64,000 nucleotides of DNA from Ectopseudomonas khazarica (GTDB lineage Bacteria; Pseudomonadota; Gammaproteobacteria; Pseudomonadales; Pseudomonadaceae), in the NCBI RefSeq assembly GCF_004521985.1, contig NZ_SBHZ01000022.1, forward strand, positions 1 to 64,000, read 5' to 3'. Position 1 is the stretch's first letter, and every line of letters starts with the position of its first letter. The notes beneath the pieces are model-generated. The model did no database searches, was not told where the DNA came from, and saw only the letters and a program-made list of their open reading frames with translations. A program made the translations under genes and the position numbers. Of this stretch, positions 18,204-26,962 are shown piece by piece.

Positions 18204-20003
18204 TCAGGCCTGGGTGCTGGCGATGAAGGCGCGCCAGCCGCCGAAGCTGGTGATATCGCGGGCGCCGTCGAGGGCATAGGGCTCGCAGATGAAGCCCTTG
18301 ACCCAGCGACCGTCGGCCAGCTCCAGGTTGCCGATGCCCAGCGGCGGCGGAATCTCCGCGACGAACTCACCGAAGCGCGCCTGCGGTACGTCCCACAGCT
18401 CGACGATGATCTCCGCGCCATCGGCGGCGACCCGCACCAGGCCCGGCTTGGGCGGCACGCTGCCGGGCAGGGCGAAGAGGCGATAGTGTGCGGCGCTGCA
18501 GGTCTGTTCCACCAGTACGGCATCGCGTGTGGTGAGCTGGAAGTTCAGCGGCATGCCGGTGAGGTGCGCACCGACCACGGCGACGCGAATGCTGCCGGGG
18601 GCCGGCTTGTCGCGGGTGGTCTGTGCGGGCAGCGGCTTGCCGGTGGCGCCCATGGGCAGATCGAGTGCCTGTTGCCAGCGCTGGCCGAAGGCGGCCAGCG
18701 CCTGGTCATGCCAGGCCGGGGCGATCAGGGTGATGCCGGCGGGCAGGCCGTCGGCGCGCAGGCCCGCCGGAACGGCCAGGGCGGACAGGTCGGCGAGGTT
18801 GGTGAAGTTGGTGTAGGTGCCGAACTGGCTGTTGTACAGCACCGGTTCTGCGTCCATCTCGGCCAGGGTGCGGAGGGTTGGCGAGGTGGGCACCACCAGG
18901 GCGTCGAAGCTGGCCAGGGCGTCGTTGATGACGCGACTCAGTTCGGCGCGGATGTATTCGGCCTTGTAGGCATCGCAGGCGCTGTACCTGTGGCCGTTCG
19001 CGACGATGCCACGCACCACCGGGTTGATGTGTTCGGGGTTCACGCCTTCCACCGCGACGCTGCGCTCGGCAACCCAGGATCCGTAGTAGAGCTGCTCGGC
19101 CAGTTGCTGGAAGGGGGCGAAATCGATTTCCACCAGATCGGCGCCCAGCCCTTGCAGCTTGTCCAGTGCAGCCCTGTACACCGCCTGGTTCTGGCTGTCG
19201 CCGAAGAACTCAGGGTTGCTCGGCACCGCCAGGCGTGGTTTGGCCGGCATGCCGACCTTGGCCCTGTTCGGGTTGCTGCGGCTGTAGGCATCGGCAGCGT
19301 CGTAGCCACCGGCGATATTGGCCACCGCCAGGGCGTCGCTGACGGTCAGGGCGAACACTGAAATGCAGTCGAGCGTGCGGCAGGCCGGCACCAGCCCGGT
19401 GTTGGGCAGCCAGCCCTTGGTCGGCTTGAGCCCGACGATGTTGTTGAAGCCTGCCGGCACGCGGCCGGAACCGGCGGTATCGGTGCCCAGGGAGAAGGGC
19501 ACCAGGCCCCGCGCGACCACGCTGGCCGAGCCGGAACTGGAGCCGCCGCTGACATAGGCCGGGTCGAAGCTGTTGGGCACCGCGCCGTGAGGCGAACGGG
19601 TGCCGACCAGGCCGGTGGCGAACTGGTCGAGGTTGGTCTTGCCGATGAGGATGGCGCCGGCCGCACGCAGGCGGGCGACCACGGTGGCGTCGGCAGCGGC
19701 CGCGTAGGCGAACTCGGGGCAGGCGGCAGTGGTCGGCCAGCCGGCGGCATCGATGTTGTCCTTGATGGCGAAGGGCACGCCATACAGGGGCAACCTGCTC
19801 AGGTCGCCGGCCGCCGCGTCCAGCGCGGCTGCCAGTTCTTCCAGCTGCGCGCTCAGCTGGGCATCGCTGGCCAGGGCGATCCAGGCGTTGTCGGCGTGGT
19901 CGAGTTCGGCGCGCAGCGCGCCGATCAGTGCGGCTGGCGACTGGCCGTCGCGGTAGGCCTGCTGCCATTGGCCGAGGGTGAGGGCGTGAGGAGCGGTGAG
20001 CAT
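18204..20003 (-). CDS. atzF: Allophanate hydrolase AtzF
   Basis: A 599-residue amidase-signature enzyme that converts allophanate to ammonia and carbon dioxide. The catalytic triad region is present: FAIKDNIDAAG (Lys), then GGSSSGSASVVARGLVPFSLGTDTAGSGRVPAGFNNIVGLKPTKGWLP with the two serines. The C-terminal 150 residues (from about GSIRVAVVGAHLTGMPLN) are the extra domain seen in allophanate hydrolases, ending ITSFGGWRAFI. Translation starts at the ATG at 20003; a TTG at 20027 lies inside the upstream palindrome and is less likely. It is the first gene of the minus-strand cluster. Its usual partner, urea carboxylase, is absent here, so allophanate must come from a distant carboxylase or from biuret or cyanuric acid breakdown. 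Confidence 0.93.
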   Translation of the reverse strand: MLTAPHALTLGQWQQAYRDGQSPAALIGALRAELDHADNAWIALASDAQLSAQLEELAAALDAAAGDLSRLPLYGVPFAIKDNIDAAGWPTTAACPEFAYAAAADATVVARLRAAGAILIGKTNLDQFATGLVGTRSPHGAVPNSFDPAYVSGGSSSGSASVVARGLVPFSLGTDTAGSGRVPAGFNNIVGLKPTKGWLPNTGLVPACRTLDCISVFALTVSDALAVANIAGGYDAADAYSRSNPNRAKVGMPAKPRLAVPSNPEFFGDSQNQAVYRAALDKLQGLGADLVEIDFAPFQQLAEQLYYGSWVAERSVAVEGVNPEHINPVVRGIVANGHRYSACDAYKAEYIRAELSRVINDALASFDALVVPTSPTLRTLAEMDAEPVLYNSQFGTYTNFTNLADLSALAVPAGLRADGLPAGITLIAPAWHDQALAAFGQRWQQALDLPMGATGKPLPAQTTRDKPAPGSIRVAVVGAHLTGMPLNFQLTTRDAVLVEQTCSAAHYRLFALPGSVPPKPGLVRVAADGAEIIVELWDVPQARFGEFVAEIPPPLGIGNLELADGRWVKGFICEPYALDGARDITSFGGWRAFIASTQA

Positions 20004-20007
20004 GTGC

Positions 20008-20037
20008 TGATCCCATCTTGTATCCAAGTTGGGATCA
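20008..20037. promoter_or_regulatory. 30-bp palindrome before atzF, probable operator
   Basis: TGATCCCATCTTG and CAAGTTGGGATCA flank a 4-bp centre (TATC). The 13-bp arms match at 12 positions. The centre reads TTGTATCCAA, resembling the TTGTATACAA-type sites bound by GntR/FCD regulators. It ends four bases before the atzF ATG, so it would also place the ribosome-binding GGGA in a hairpin if transcribed. The adjacent GntR regulator is the obvious candidate ligand; binding is inferred. Confidence 0.6.
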
Positions 20038-20178
20038 GCAGAGCAACGAAGGTGCCAGGTCTGTTCAGCCCGCTGTTTTCAAGGGGCAGGGCGCGGATTG
20101 GCAGAGGCCGGCACGGCCCGGGCGCACCGTGCCGGGGCCGGGCTGCGAGCTTGTGGTGCGCGAATGCCGTTGCAACGG

Positions 20179-20200
20179 CGTAGCCCGGATGAAATCCGGG
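20179..20200. repeat. Single TAGCCCGGAT-family palindrome
   Basis: CGTAGCCCGGATGAAATCCGG lies ten bases beyond the stop of the MarC-like gene. It is one half of the paired element seen at 15959 and 25163 and could serve as a transcript-end hairpin. Confidence 0.7.
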
Positions 20201-20209
20201 ACAGGTCCT

Positions 20210-20803
20210 TCATGGCGCCAGGTAGTTCTTCACCCCGGTGAAGATGATCTGCGCGGCGAGGGCGCAGACGAACAGGCCCATCAGGCGGCTGACGATCTGC
20301 AGGCCCTGGTCGCCGAGCAGGCGTTCGAACTGGTTGGACAGGTAGAGCACCACGCCCACGGTCAGGCTGGCGAGGAGGATCGCCGCCACCGCCACCAGCT
20401 TGTCATCCCAGTGCGGCTGGCTGGCCCCCATCAGCAGCAGGGCACCGATGGTGCCGGGGCCGACGGTGATGGGAATGGTCAGCGGCACGATGGTGACGTC
20501 CTGCTGCACGTTGTCGCTCTGTACCGCCGACTTGCCCTGGGCCATGCCCAGCGCGGAGATGAACAGCACCGAGCCCGCACCGATGCGGAAGGCGTCGATG
20601 GTGATGCCGAACAGGGTGAAGATGTGCTTGCCGAACAGGTACAGCAGCACGCTGGCGACCAGCGTTGCCAGCGCCACTTTCCAGGCCAGGCGCTTGCGCT
20701 CCTTGAGGGTGTAGCCGCGGCTCAGGCCGATGAAGCAGGAAAGGACGAAGAAGGGGCTGTAGAGCACCAGCATCTTCAGGTACAGGCTGAACAACTCGGA
20801 CAT
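20210..20803 (-). CDS. MarC/NAAT-family inner-membrane protein
   Basis: A 197-residue protein with six hydrophobic segments and the MarC family pattern: SPFFVLSCFIGLSRGYTLKERKRLAWKVALATLVASVLLYLFGKHIFTLFGITIDAFRIGAGSVLFISALGMAQG, then PLTIPITVGPGTIGALLLMGAS. Members sit in the cytoplasmic membrane; a transport role has been proposed but remains unproven. It lies between retS and atzF on the same strand, 66 bp after retS with REP-like sequence between, so limited read-through from retS is possible. Confidence 0.85.
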   Translation of the reverse strand: MSELFSLYLKMLVLYSPFFVLSCFIGLSRGYTLKERKRLAWKVALATLVASVLLYLFGKHIFTLFGITIDAFRIGAGSVLFISALGMAQGKSAVQSDNVQQDVTIVPLTIPITVGPGTIGALLLMGASQPHWDDKLVAVAAILLASLTVGVVLYLSNQFERLLGDQGLQIVSRLMGLFVCALAAQIIFTGVKNYLAP

Positions 20804-20819
20804 GGGGGGCTCGTTTGAG

Positions 20820-20871
20820 AGTAGGGCGGGGGCAAGCCGCCATCGATGGTCAGGCGGGGTTCACCCGCCTT
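20820..20871. repeat. Degenerate REP pair between retS and the MarC-like gene
   Basis: GTAGGGCGGGGGCAAGCCGCC and GGCGGGGTTCACCCGCC face each other. They are diverged copies of the RAYT-associated REP family; the last bases reach the retS stop codon. Confidence 0.7.
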
Positions 20872-23650
20872 ATGACACTTCACGCTGGCGACGCAGTTCG
20901 CGCTCGGCGATCCAGTGCTCGATCAGGTCGCGCAACTGCGACAGCTCGACCGGCTTGGACATGTGCCCGTCCATGCCCACGGCGCGGGCACGTTCCTTGT
21001 GTTCGTTGAGGATGTGCGCGGTCAGCGCCACCACCGGGGTGCGCGGGCGCTGTTCGCTCTGTTCCCAGGCGCGCAGCTGCTCGGTGGCGGAGAAACCGTC
21101 GAGTACCGGCATCTCGCAGTCCATCAGCACCAGGTCGTAGGGCTGCGCCTTCATCGCGCTGAGGGCTTCCTCGCCGTTGCTGGCGGTATCCGGCTGCAGG
21201 TTGAGCTTGCCGAGCATGCCGCGAATCACCTTGGTGGAGATGCTGTTGTCTTCGGCCACCAGGATGCGGAAGTCGGCCGGCACGTTCAGCGGCGTACTCA
21301 CCGGCGTCGGCGCGGCCTGGGCGGGGGTGTCGTTGGGGCGCTGGGCCAGTTCGTCGGCCAGGGTGGTCTTGAGCGTGTAGCCGGCCACCGGCTTGGCCAG
21401 GATGCGCTTGATCCCGGCGTTGCGGGCGATCACCTTGCTCGGCGCATTGCTGATGCCGGTCAGCATGACGATCAGGATGTCGTGGTTGAGGCTCGGGTCT
21501 TCCTTGATCTTGGCGGCCAGCTGCATGCCGGTCATGCCGGGCATGTCCTGGTCGAGCAGCACCGCGTCGAAGTACTCGCGCATGTGCGCCTTGGTGCGCA
21601 ACAGTGCCAGCGCCTCCTTGCCCGATGGCACGGCACTGACCTGCATGCCCCAGGCGTTGCACTGCTGCATCAGCACCTTGCGGCAGGTGTCGTTGTCGTC
21701 CACCACCAGCAGGCGTGCGCCCTGCAGCGGGCTGTCCAGGTCGGCTTCCGGTTGCTCCAGGCGGGCCGCGTCCAGTGGCAGGGTCAGCCACAGCGTGGTG
21801 CCCTGGTTGCCGCTGCCCTGGATGCCGAATTCGCCGCCCATCAGGCGCACCAGCTGGCGTGCGATGATCAGGCCCAGGCGGCCGCCGAGACGGGTGGCGG
21901 CGAGGAAGTCACGGCTCTGCAGTTCGGCGTTGAGCAGGGCGTCGCGCTCTTCGGGCAGCAGCGGGCGGCCGCTGTCCTGTACGGCGATGCGCAGGCGGTA
22001 GTTGCCGTCGCTGTTGTCCAGCGCCACCACCAGCAGGATCTCGCCCTCGTCGGTCTGCTTGAACGCATTGTCCAGCAGGCTCAGCAGGGCCTGACGCAGA
22101 CGCGTGGGGTCGCCGCTGATCACCCGTGGCACCTGCGGCTGGATGAAGCTGATCAGTTCGACCTTCTGCTGCTCGGCCTTGGCGCGGAAGATGTCCAGGC
22201 AGTCCTCGATCAGCGCGCCGAGGTCGAACTGCACGTCGTCCAGCTCGATCTGGCCGGATTCGAGCTTGGAGATGTCGAGGATTTCGTTGATCAGGGTGAG
22301 CAGCTCGTTGCCCGAGCTGTGGATGGTCTGCACGTAGTCGCGTTGCTTGGCCGACAGCGGCGTGCCCAGCAGCAGCTCGGTCATGCCCAGCACGCCGTTC
22401 ATCGGGGTACGGATTTCGTGGCTGATCTTGGCCAGGAACTCGGCCTTGGCCCGCAGCTCAGCGCTGCTCGCGGCGAGCGCCGTGCTCTGTTGCAGGGTGT
22501 CCTGCTGAATCTGCCGTTGGCGCTCGGTCAGCGAGATGCTGAGGATCAGTCCGGCCAGGGTCGCGACGCTGAACACGCCGAGCACCAGCCAGCCGGGGGT
22601 GAGCTGGTCGAAGCCGAGCAGCACCGGCACGAAGAAACCGAAGCCGAGGTTGAACACCAGCATGCCCACAGCGATCAGGCGTGCCGGTGTGTAGCCGGAG
22701 CGCCAGTGCAGGCTGCTGACCAGCAGCAGGTTGAGCGAACTCACTACCACCAGCAGGTAGACCAGCGAGCTGAACCAGTACAAGCCGGTGAGGGCGATGC
22801 ACAGTGCATAGGCCAGCACCAGCGCGGCGTTGCCCATCAGCAGGCGATTCAGGCGGCTGTTCTGCACCGGCGTGCTGTGCACGAAGCCGAGGCCGAAGGC
22901 CAGCACGCTGAAGGCGGCGAACAGCGCCGAAAGGTCGGCGATCAGCGACTGGTTGTAGCCCAGGCTGGGCAGCCACTGGGCGAAGATGCCGAGGTTGGCC
23001 GAGGAGCAGATGGCCAGGCCGATGTTGACGCCAGCCAGCCACAGCGCACTGCCACTGCGGGTGTAGATGAAGCGGATGAGGTTGTACAGGGTCAGCAGCA
23101 ACAGCGCGCCGAAGAGCATGCCGTAGAGGTAGACGGGCTTCTCCAGGCTGACCAGCTCGGCCTGGTCCATCACCTTGAACCAGGTCATCAGCGGGTGATT
23201 GGAGGTCAGGCGTACGTAGGCGACGCGGGCCTGGCCATCGTTGGGCAGGGGCATCAGGTAGAAGCGCGACGGCAGCGGTCGCGATTCCTGCGGCATGGCC
23301 TCGCCGGTGTGCAGGTTCTGCTCGAGCTGGCCGTCCCTGAGCAGGTAATAGTCGAGGTACTGAACCCGTGGCGAGAACACCCACAGCCAGGCCGGTTGCT
23401 GCTGCGGCGCGAGTTCGGCCCGCAACCAGACGGCATGCTTGCTGGGGGGGAAGGTGAAGGACTGCTTGGTCAGAGGCTTGAACTGCTGGCGTTGCGCGCG
23501 AACCTCATCGAGCCCCAGCCGTGCACTGGCGTCGACCAGGTAGGACCAGGTCGTAGTACCCGTCGGGCTTACGCTGGCGCTTGCTGTCACGGCGAGGCCG
23601 AGCAGCAGCAAGCTGGCGATGAGTCCAATGGCAATCCTGAGCCGGCGCAC
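20870..23650 (-). CDS. retS: Hybrid sensor kinase RetS
   Basis: A 926-residue hybrid sensor that in P. aeruginosa represses biofilm and promotes virulence functions by antagonising GacS. Domains in order: signal peptide (to about 25), periplasmic 7TMR-DISMED2 sensor (about 35-180), seven membrane helices (about 185-385), HisKA with the HEIRTP His near residue 411, ATPase domain, receiver 1 (VDDNDTCRKVL; Asp in LLDQDMP near 700) and receiver 2 (AEDNSISTKV; Asp in LMDCEMP near 844). The ATPase G1 box is degenerate (DSGRPLLP instead of DxGxGI), as expected of RetS. The GTG at 23650 fits the Shine-Dalgarno AAGGA better than the TTG at 23656. Location before purD supports the assignment. Confidence 0.93.
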   Translation of the reverse strand: MRRLRIAIGLIASLLLLGLAVTASASVSPTGTTTWSYLVDASARLGLDEVRAQRQQFKPLTKQSFTFPPSKHAVWLRAELAPQQQPAWLWVFSPRVQYLDYYLLRDGQLEQNLHTGEAMPQESRPLPSRFYLMPLPNDGQARVAYVRLTSNHPLMTWFKVMDQAELVSLEKPVYLYGMLFGALLLLTLYNLIRFIYTRSGSALWLAGVNIGLAICSSANLGIFAQWLPSLGYNQSLIADLSALFAAFSVLAFGLGFVHSTPVQNSRLNRLLMGNAALVLAYALCIALTGLYWFSSLVYLLVVVSSLNLLLVSSLHWRSGYTPARLIAVGMLVFNLGFGFFVPVLLGFDQLTPGWLVLGVFSVATLAGLILSISLTERQRQIQQDTLQQSTALAASSAELRAKAEFLAKISHEIRTPMNGVLGMTELLLGTPLSAKQRDYVQTIHSSGNELLTLINEILDISKLESGQIELDDVQFDLGALIEDCLDIFRAKAEQQKVELISFIQPQVPRVISGDPTRLRQALLSLLDNAFKQTDEGEILLVVALDNSDGNYRLRIAVQDSGRPLLPEERDALLNAELQSRDFLAATRLGGRLGLIIARQLVRLMGGEFGIQGSGNQGTTLWLTLPLDAARLEQPEADLDSPLQGARLLVVDDNDTCRKVLMQQCNAWGMQVSAVPSGKEALALLRTKAHMREYFDAVLLDQDMPGMTGMQLAAKIKEDPSLNHDILIVMLTGISNAPSKVIARNAGIKRILAKPVAGYTLKTTLADELAQRPNDTPAQAAPTPVSTPLNVPADFRILVAEDNSISTKVIRGMLGKLNLQPDTASNGEEALSAMKAQPYDLVLMDCEMPVLDGFSATEQLRAWEQSEQRPRTPVVALTAHILNEHKERARAVGMDGHMSKPVELSQLRDLIEHWIAERELRRQREVS

Positions 23651-23678
23651 GGGCAAGTCCTTCTATATAAGTGGCCGG

Positions 23679-23684
23679 ATTATA
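23679..23684 (-). promoter_or_regulatory. Probable retS promoter -10 box
   Basis: A perfect TATAAT on the minus strand lies about 30 bp upstream of the retS GTG, within an AT-rich patch. No good -35 hexamer is seen 16-18 bp further up, so the promoter may be weak or need an activator. Confidence 0.45.
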
Positions 23685-23754
23685 GCCAAGCATCCGTTTG
23701 GGGGAATACGCTACAGAGCGGCTTTTTGTGACCCATCAGGCCAACTGGCAACGC

Positions 23755-23831
23755 GGCTCGCCACGGGCGTTCCGGGCCCGTGGCGGCTGCTTGGCGAGCC
23801 AGCAGGCGTGATCGGCGAGTCGAACTCGCCG
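23755..23831. other. Tandem hairpins after purD
   Basis: In the 208-bp purD-retS gap, CCACGGGC/GCCCGTGG (23761-23783) is enclosed by GGCTCGCC/GGCGAGCC (23755-23800). It is followed by CGGCGAGT-CGA-ACTCGCCG (23813-23831). They lie downstream of purD on its strand, but no U-tract follows, so they may protect or end the purD message without being a classical terminator. Confidence 0.45.
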
Positions 23832-23858
23832 GCTCGCTGGCCGGTCCGCACCTGTGCC

Positions 23859-25148
23859 TCAGTCCTCGCCGCGTTCGCGGGCGATGGCGCGGTAGCCGAT
23901 GTCGTTGCGGTGGAATATGCCGTTCCAGCGAATCTTCTCGGCAAGGCGGTAGGCCTGCTGCTGGGCGTCGGCGACGCTGGCGCCGATGGCCGTGGCGCAC
24001 AGCACGCGGCCGCCTGCGGTGACGATCTGGCCGTCCTTCAGCGCGGTGCCGGCATGGAACACCTTGCCGTCGAGCTGGGCCGCTTCATCCAGGCCGCTGA
24101 TCACGTCGCCCTTGGCGTAGTCGCCCGGGTAGCCGCCAGCTGCCAGCACCACGCCCACGGTCGGACGCGGGTCCCAGGTCGCTTCGACCTTGTCCAGCGC
24201 CTTGGCCAGCGCGGCTTCGACCAGCAGCACCAGAGAGCTTTCCAGGCGGCACATGATCGGCTGGGTTTCCGGGTCGCCGAAGCGGCAGTTGAACTCGATG
24301 ACCTTCGGCGCGCCGCTCTTGTCGATCATCAGGCCGGCATAGAGGAAGCCGGTGTAGACGTTGCCTTCGCTGGCCATGCCACGCACGGTGGGGTAGATCA
24401 CTTCGTCCATGACGCGCTTGTGCACGTCGGCGGTGACCACGGGAGCCGGGGAGTAGGCACCCATGCCGCCGGTGTTGGGGCCGGTATCGGCGTCGCCGAC
24501 CCGCTTGTGGTCCTGGCTGGTGGCCATCGGCAGGACGTTCTCGCCGTCGACCATGACGATGAAGGAGGCCTCCTCGCCGTCGAGGAACTCTTCGATCACC
24601 ACGCGCGAACCGGCGTCACCGAAGGCATTGCCGGCGAGCATGTCGCGCACGGCTGCCTCGGCTTCTTCGAGGGTCATGGCGACGATCACGCCTTTGCCGG
24701 CGGCCAGGCCATCGGCCTTGATCACGATGGGCGCACCCTTCTCGCGCAGGTAGGCCAGCGCCGGGTCGATCTCGGTGAAATTCTGGTAGTCGGCGGTGGG
24801 GATCCGGTGGCGCGCCAGGAAGTCCTTGGTGAAGGCCTTGGAGCCTTCCAGCTGAGCAGCCGCGGCGGTAGGGCCGAAGATGTCCAGGCCGCGCTTGCGG
24901 AACAGATCGACCACGCCTTTGACCAGCGGCGCTTCCGGGCCGACGATGGTCAGCTGCACGTTGTTCTCGGCGAAGTCCGCCAGTTGCTCGATGGCCAGCA
25001 CGTCGATGGCGACGTTCTCGCACTTGGCCTCGACGGCGGTGCCGGCGTTGCCCGGGGCAACGAAAACCTTCTCGACGCGCTTGTCCTGCGCCACTTTCCA
25101 GGCCAGGGCGTGCTCGCGGCCGCCGCTGCCGATGATCAGTACGTTCAT
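23859..25148 (-). CDS. purD: Phosphoribosylamine-glycine ligase PurD
   Basis: A 429-residue enzyme making glycinamide ribonucleotide in step two of purine synthesis. It shows the N-terminal motif VLIIGSGGREHALAWK, the ATP-grasp region (KADGLAAGKGVIVAMTLEEAEAAV), the signature NTGGMGAYSPAP, and IEFNCRFGDPETQ. The ATG at 25148 has Shine-Dalgarno AGGAG. It follows purH across a 131-bp gap filled with repeats. Complete and of normal length. Confidence 0.98.
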   Translation of the reverse strand: MNVLIIGSGGREHALAWKVAQDKRVEKVFVAPGNAGTAVEAKCENVAIDVLAIEQLADFAENNVQLTIVGPEAPLVKGVVDLFRKRGLDIFGPTAAAAQLEGSKAFTKDFLARHRIPTADYQNFTEIDPALAYLREKGAPIVIKADGLAAGKGVIVAMTLEEAEAAVRDMLAGNAFGDAGSRVVIEEFLDGEEASFIVMVDGENVLPMATSQDHKRVGDADTGPNTGGMGAYSPAPVVTADVHKRVMDEVIYPTVRGMASEGNVYTGFLYAGLMIDKSGAPKVIEFNCRFGDPETQPIMCRLESSLVLLVEAALAKALDKVEATWDPRPTVGVVLAAGGYPGDYAKGDVISGLDEAAQLDGKVFHAGTALKDGQIVTAGGRVLCATAIGASVADAQQQAYRLAEKIRWNGIFHRNDIGYRAIARERGED

Positions 25149-25162
25149 GGGGTTCTCCTGAG

Positions 25163-25225
25163 CGTAGCCCGGATGCAATCCGGGGCTTTCAATTAGGGCG
25201 TCCCCCGGATTTCATCCGGGCTACG
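25163..25225. repeat. Inverted TAGCCCGGAT pair between purH and purD
   Basis: CGTAGCCCGGATGCAATCCGG and CCCGGATTTCATCCGGGCTACG are inverted copies 18 bp apart. A different short palindrome (GGTGGATGGC...GCCATCCACC, 25249-25274) follows. The pur genes are thus separated by repeats in the same way as the urt genes. Confidence 0.8.
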
Positions 25226-25279
25226 TTCTACACATTTCGGGTGACGTAGGGTGGATGGCCGAAGCCATCCACCAGCCAA

Positions 25280-26887
25280 TCAATGGCGGAAATGGCGCAT
25301 CGAAGTGAACACCATGGCAATGCCGGCTTCGTCGGCCGCCGCGATCACTTCGTTGTCGCGCATCGAGCCACCTGGCTGGATCACGGCAGTGATGCCGGCC
25401 TTGGCGGCGTTGTCGATGCCGTCGCGGAACGGGAAGAAGGCGTCCGAAGCCATGACCGCGCCCGGTACCGGCAGGCCGGCGTGCTCGGCCTTGATCGCGG
25501 CGATGCGGGCGGAGTTGACGCGGCTCATCTGGCCGGCGCCGACACCCACGGTCTGACGGTTCTTGGCGTAGACGATGGCGTTGGATTTGACGAACTTGGC
25601 CACTTTCCAGGCGAAGATCAGGTCATGGATTTCCTGCTCGCTCGGTGCGCGCTGGGTCACGATCTTCAGGTCTTCCGCCTTGATCATGCCGATGTCGCGG
25701 CTCTGCACCAGCAGGCCGCCGTTGACCCGCTTGAAGTCCCAGCCGGCGGCACGTTCGGCCGGCCATTCGCCGCACTCGAGCAGGCGCACGTTGGCCTTGG
25801 CCGCGACCACTTCACGGGCTGCAGCGGAGATTTTCGGGGCGATGATCACTTCGACGAACTGGCGCTCGACGATGGCCTTGGCGGTTTCGCCATCCAGCTC
25901 GCGGTTGAAGGCGATGATGCCGCCGAAGGCCGACTCGGTGTCGGTGGCGTAGGCCAGGTCGTAAGCCTTGCGGATGCCGCCTTCGTCTTCCGGAACCACG
26001 GCGACGCCGCACGGGTTGGCGTGCTTGACGATGACGCAGGCCGGCTTGACGAAGCTCTTCACGCATTCCAGCGCGGCGTCGGTGTCGGCCACGTTGTTGA
26101 AGGACAGCTCCTTGCCCTGCAGCTGGATGGCGGTGGAGACGCTGGCTTCACCCTTCTTCGCTTCCACGTAGAACGCCGCGCTCTGGTGCGGGTTCTCGCC
26201 GTAGCGCATTTCCTGCGCCTTGACGAACTGGCTGTTGAAGGTGCGCGGGAAGGCGCCACGGCCTTCGGTGGACAGGGTGTCACGCGCCTGGTCGATGGTG
26301 CCCAGGTAGTTGGCGATCATGCCGTCATAGGCGGCAGTGTGCTCGAAGGCCTTGAGGGCCAGGTCGAAACGCTGGGCATAGCTCAGGCCACCGGCTTTCA
26401 GCGCGGCGACGATGCCGGTGTAGTCGCCGGTGTTGACCACGATGGCCACGTCCTTGTGGTTCTTCGCAGCCGAACGGACCATGGTCGGGCCGCCGATATC
26501 GATGTTCTCGATGGCGTCGGCCAGATCGCAGTCAGGCTTGGCCACGGTGGCCTCGAAGGGGTAGAGGTTGACCGCCACCAGGTCGATCGGCTTGATGCCG
26601 TGCTCGTCCATCACCGCCGCGTCGAGGGCGCGACGGCCGAGGATGCCGCCGTGGATCTTCGGGTGCAGGGTCTTCACGCGGCCGTCCATCATCTCCGGGA
26701 AGCCGGTGTAGTCCGCCACTTCCACTGCGGCTACGCCGTTGTCCTTGAGCAGCTTGTAGGTGCCGCCGGTGGAGAGGATCTCGACACCGAGGGCGCTCAG
26801 TTCACGGGCAAACTCGAGGACGCCGGTCTTGTCGGAAACGCTGATCAGCGCGCGGCGGACGGGCAGAAGGGTGGTCTGGTCGGTCAT
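25280..26887 (-). CDS. purH: Bifunctional AICAR transformylase/IMP cyclohydrolase PurH
   Basis: A 535-residue enzyme for the last two steps of IMP synthesis. The N-terminal MGS-like cyclohydrolase domain (residues 1-200) contains RALISVSDKTGVLEFARELSALGVEILSTGGTYKLL and GRVKTLHPKIHGGILGRR. The transformylase domain contains KHANPCGVAV and GAGQMSRVNSARIA, and it ends AMVFTSMRHFRH. The ATG at 26887 (MTDQTTLLPVRR) matches known Pseudomonas PurH starts and length. It follows fis, with a terminator between. Confidence 0.98.
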   Translation of the reverse strand: MTDQTTLLPVRRALISVSDKTGVLEFARELSALGVEILSTGGTYKLLKDNGVAAVEVADYTGFPEMMDGRVKTLHPKIHGGILGRRALDAAVMDEHGIKPIDLVAVNLYPFEATVAKPDCDLADAIENIDIGGPTMVRSAAKNHKDVAIVVNTGDYTGIVAALKAGGLSYAQRFDLALKAFEHTAAYDGMIANYLGTIDQARDTLSTEGRGAFPRTFNSQFVKAQEMRYGENPHQSAAFYVEAKKGEASVSTAIQLQGKELSFNNVADTDAALECVKSFVKPACVIVKHANPCGVAVVPEDEGGIRKAYDLAYATDTESAFGGIIAFNRELDGETAKAIVERQFVEVIIAPKISAAAREVVAAKANVRLLECGEWPAERAAGWDFKRVNGGLLVQSRDIGMIKAEDLKIVTQRAPSEQEIHDLIFAWKVAKFVKSNAIVYAKNRQTVGVGAGQMSRVNSARIAAIKAEHAGLPVPGAVMASDAFFPFRDGIDNAAKAGITAVIQPGGSMRDNEVIAAADEAGIAMVFTSMRHFRH

Positions 26888-26918
26888 GTCACTATCCATC
26901 AGAGCGGGGGATATCAGC

Positions 26919-26949
26919 AAAAAAGGCGGCTCATGCGGGCCGCCCTTTT
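26919..26949 (-). terminator. Rho-independent terminator after fis
   Basis: On the minus strand AAAAGGGCGGC, an eight-base loop and GCCGCC are followed by TTTTTT, a classical intrinsic terminator. It lies 14 bp after the fis stop and upstream of purH, so purH probably has its own promoter or depends on read-through. Confidence 0.85.
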
Positions 26950-26962
26950 CAGGAGTTCAGGG

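Noticed and set aside
20915..23731. Plus-strand open frame of over 900 codons opposite retS
   Set aside because: Antisense shadow of retS with His/Gln/Val-rich low-complexity sequence and no recognisable domain.
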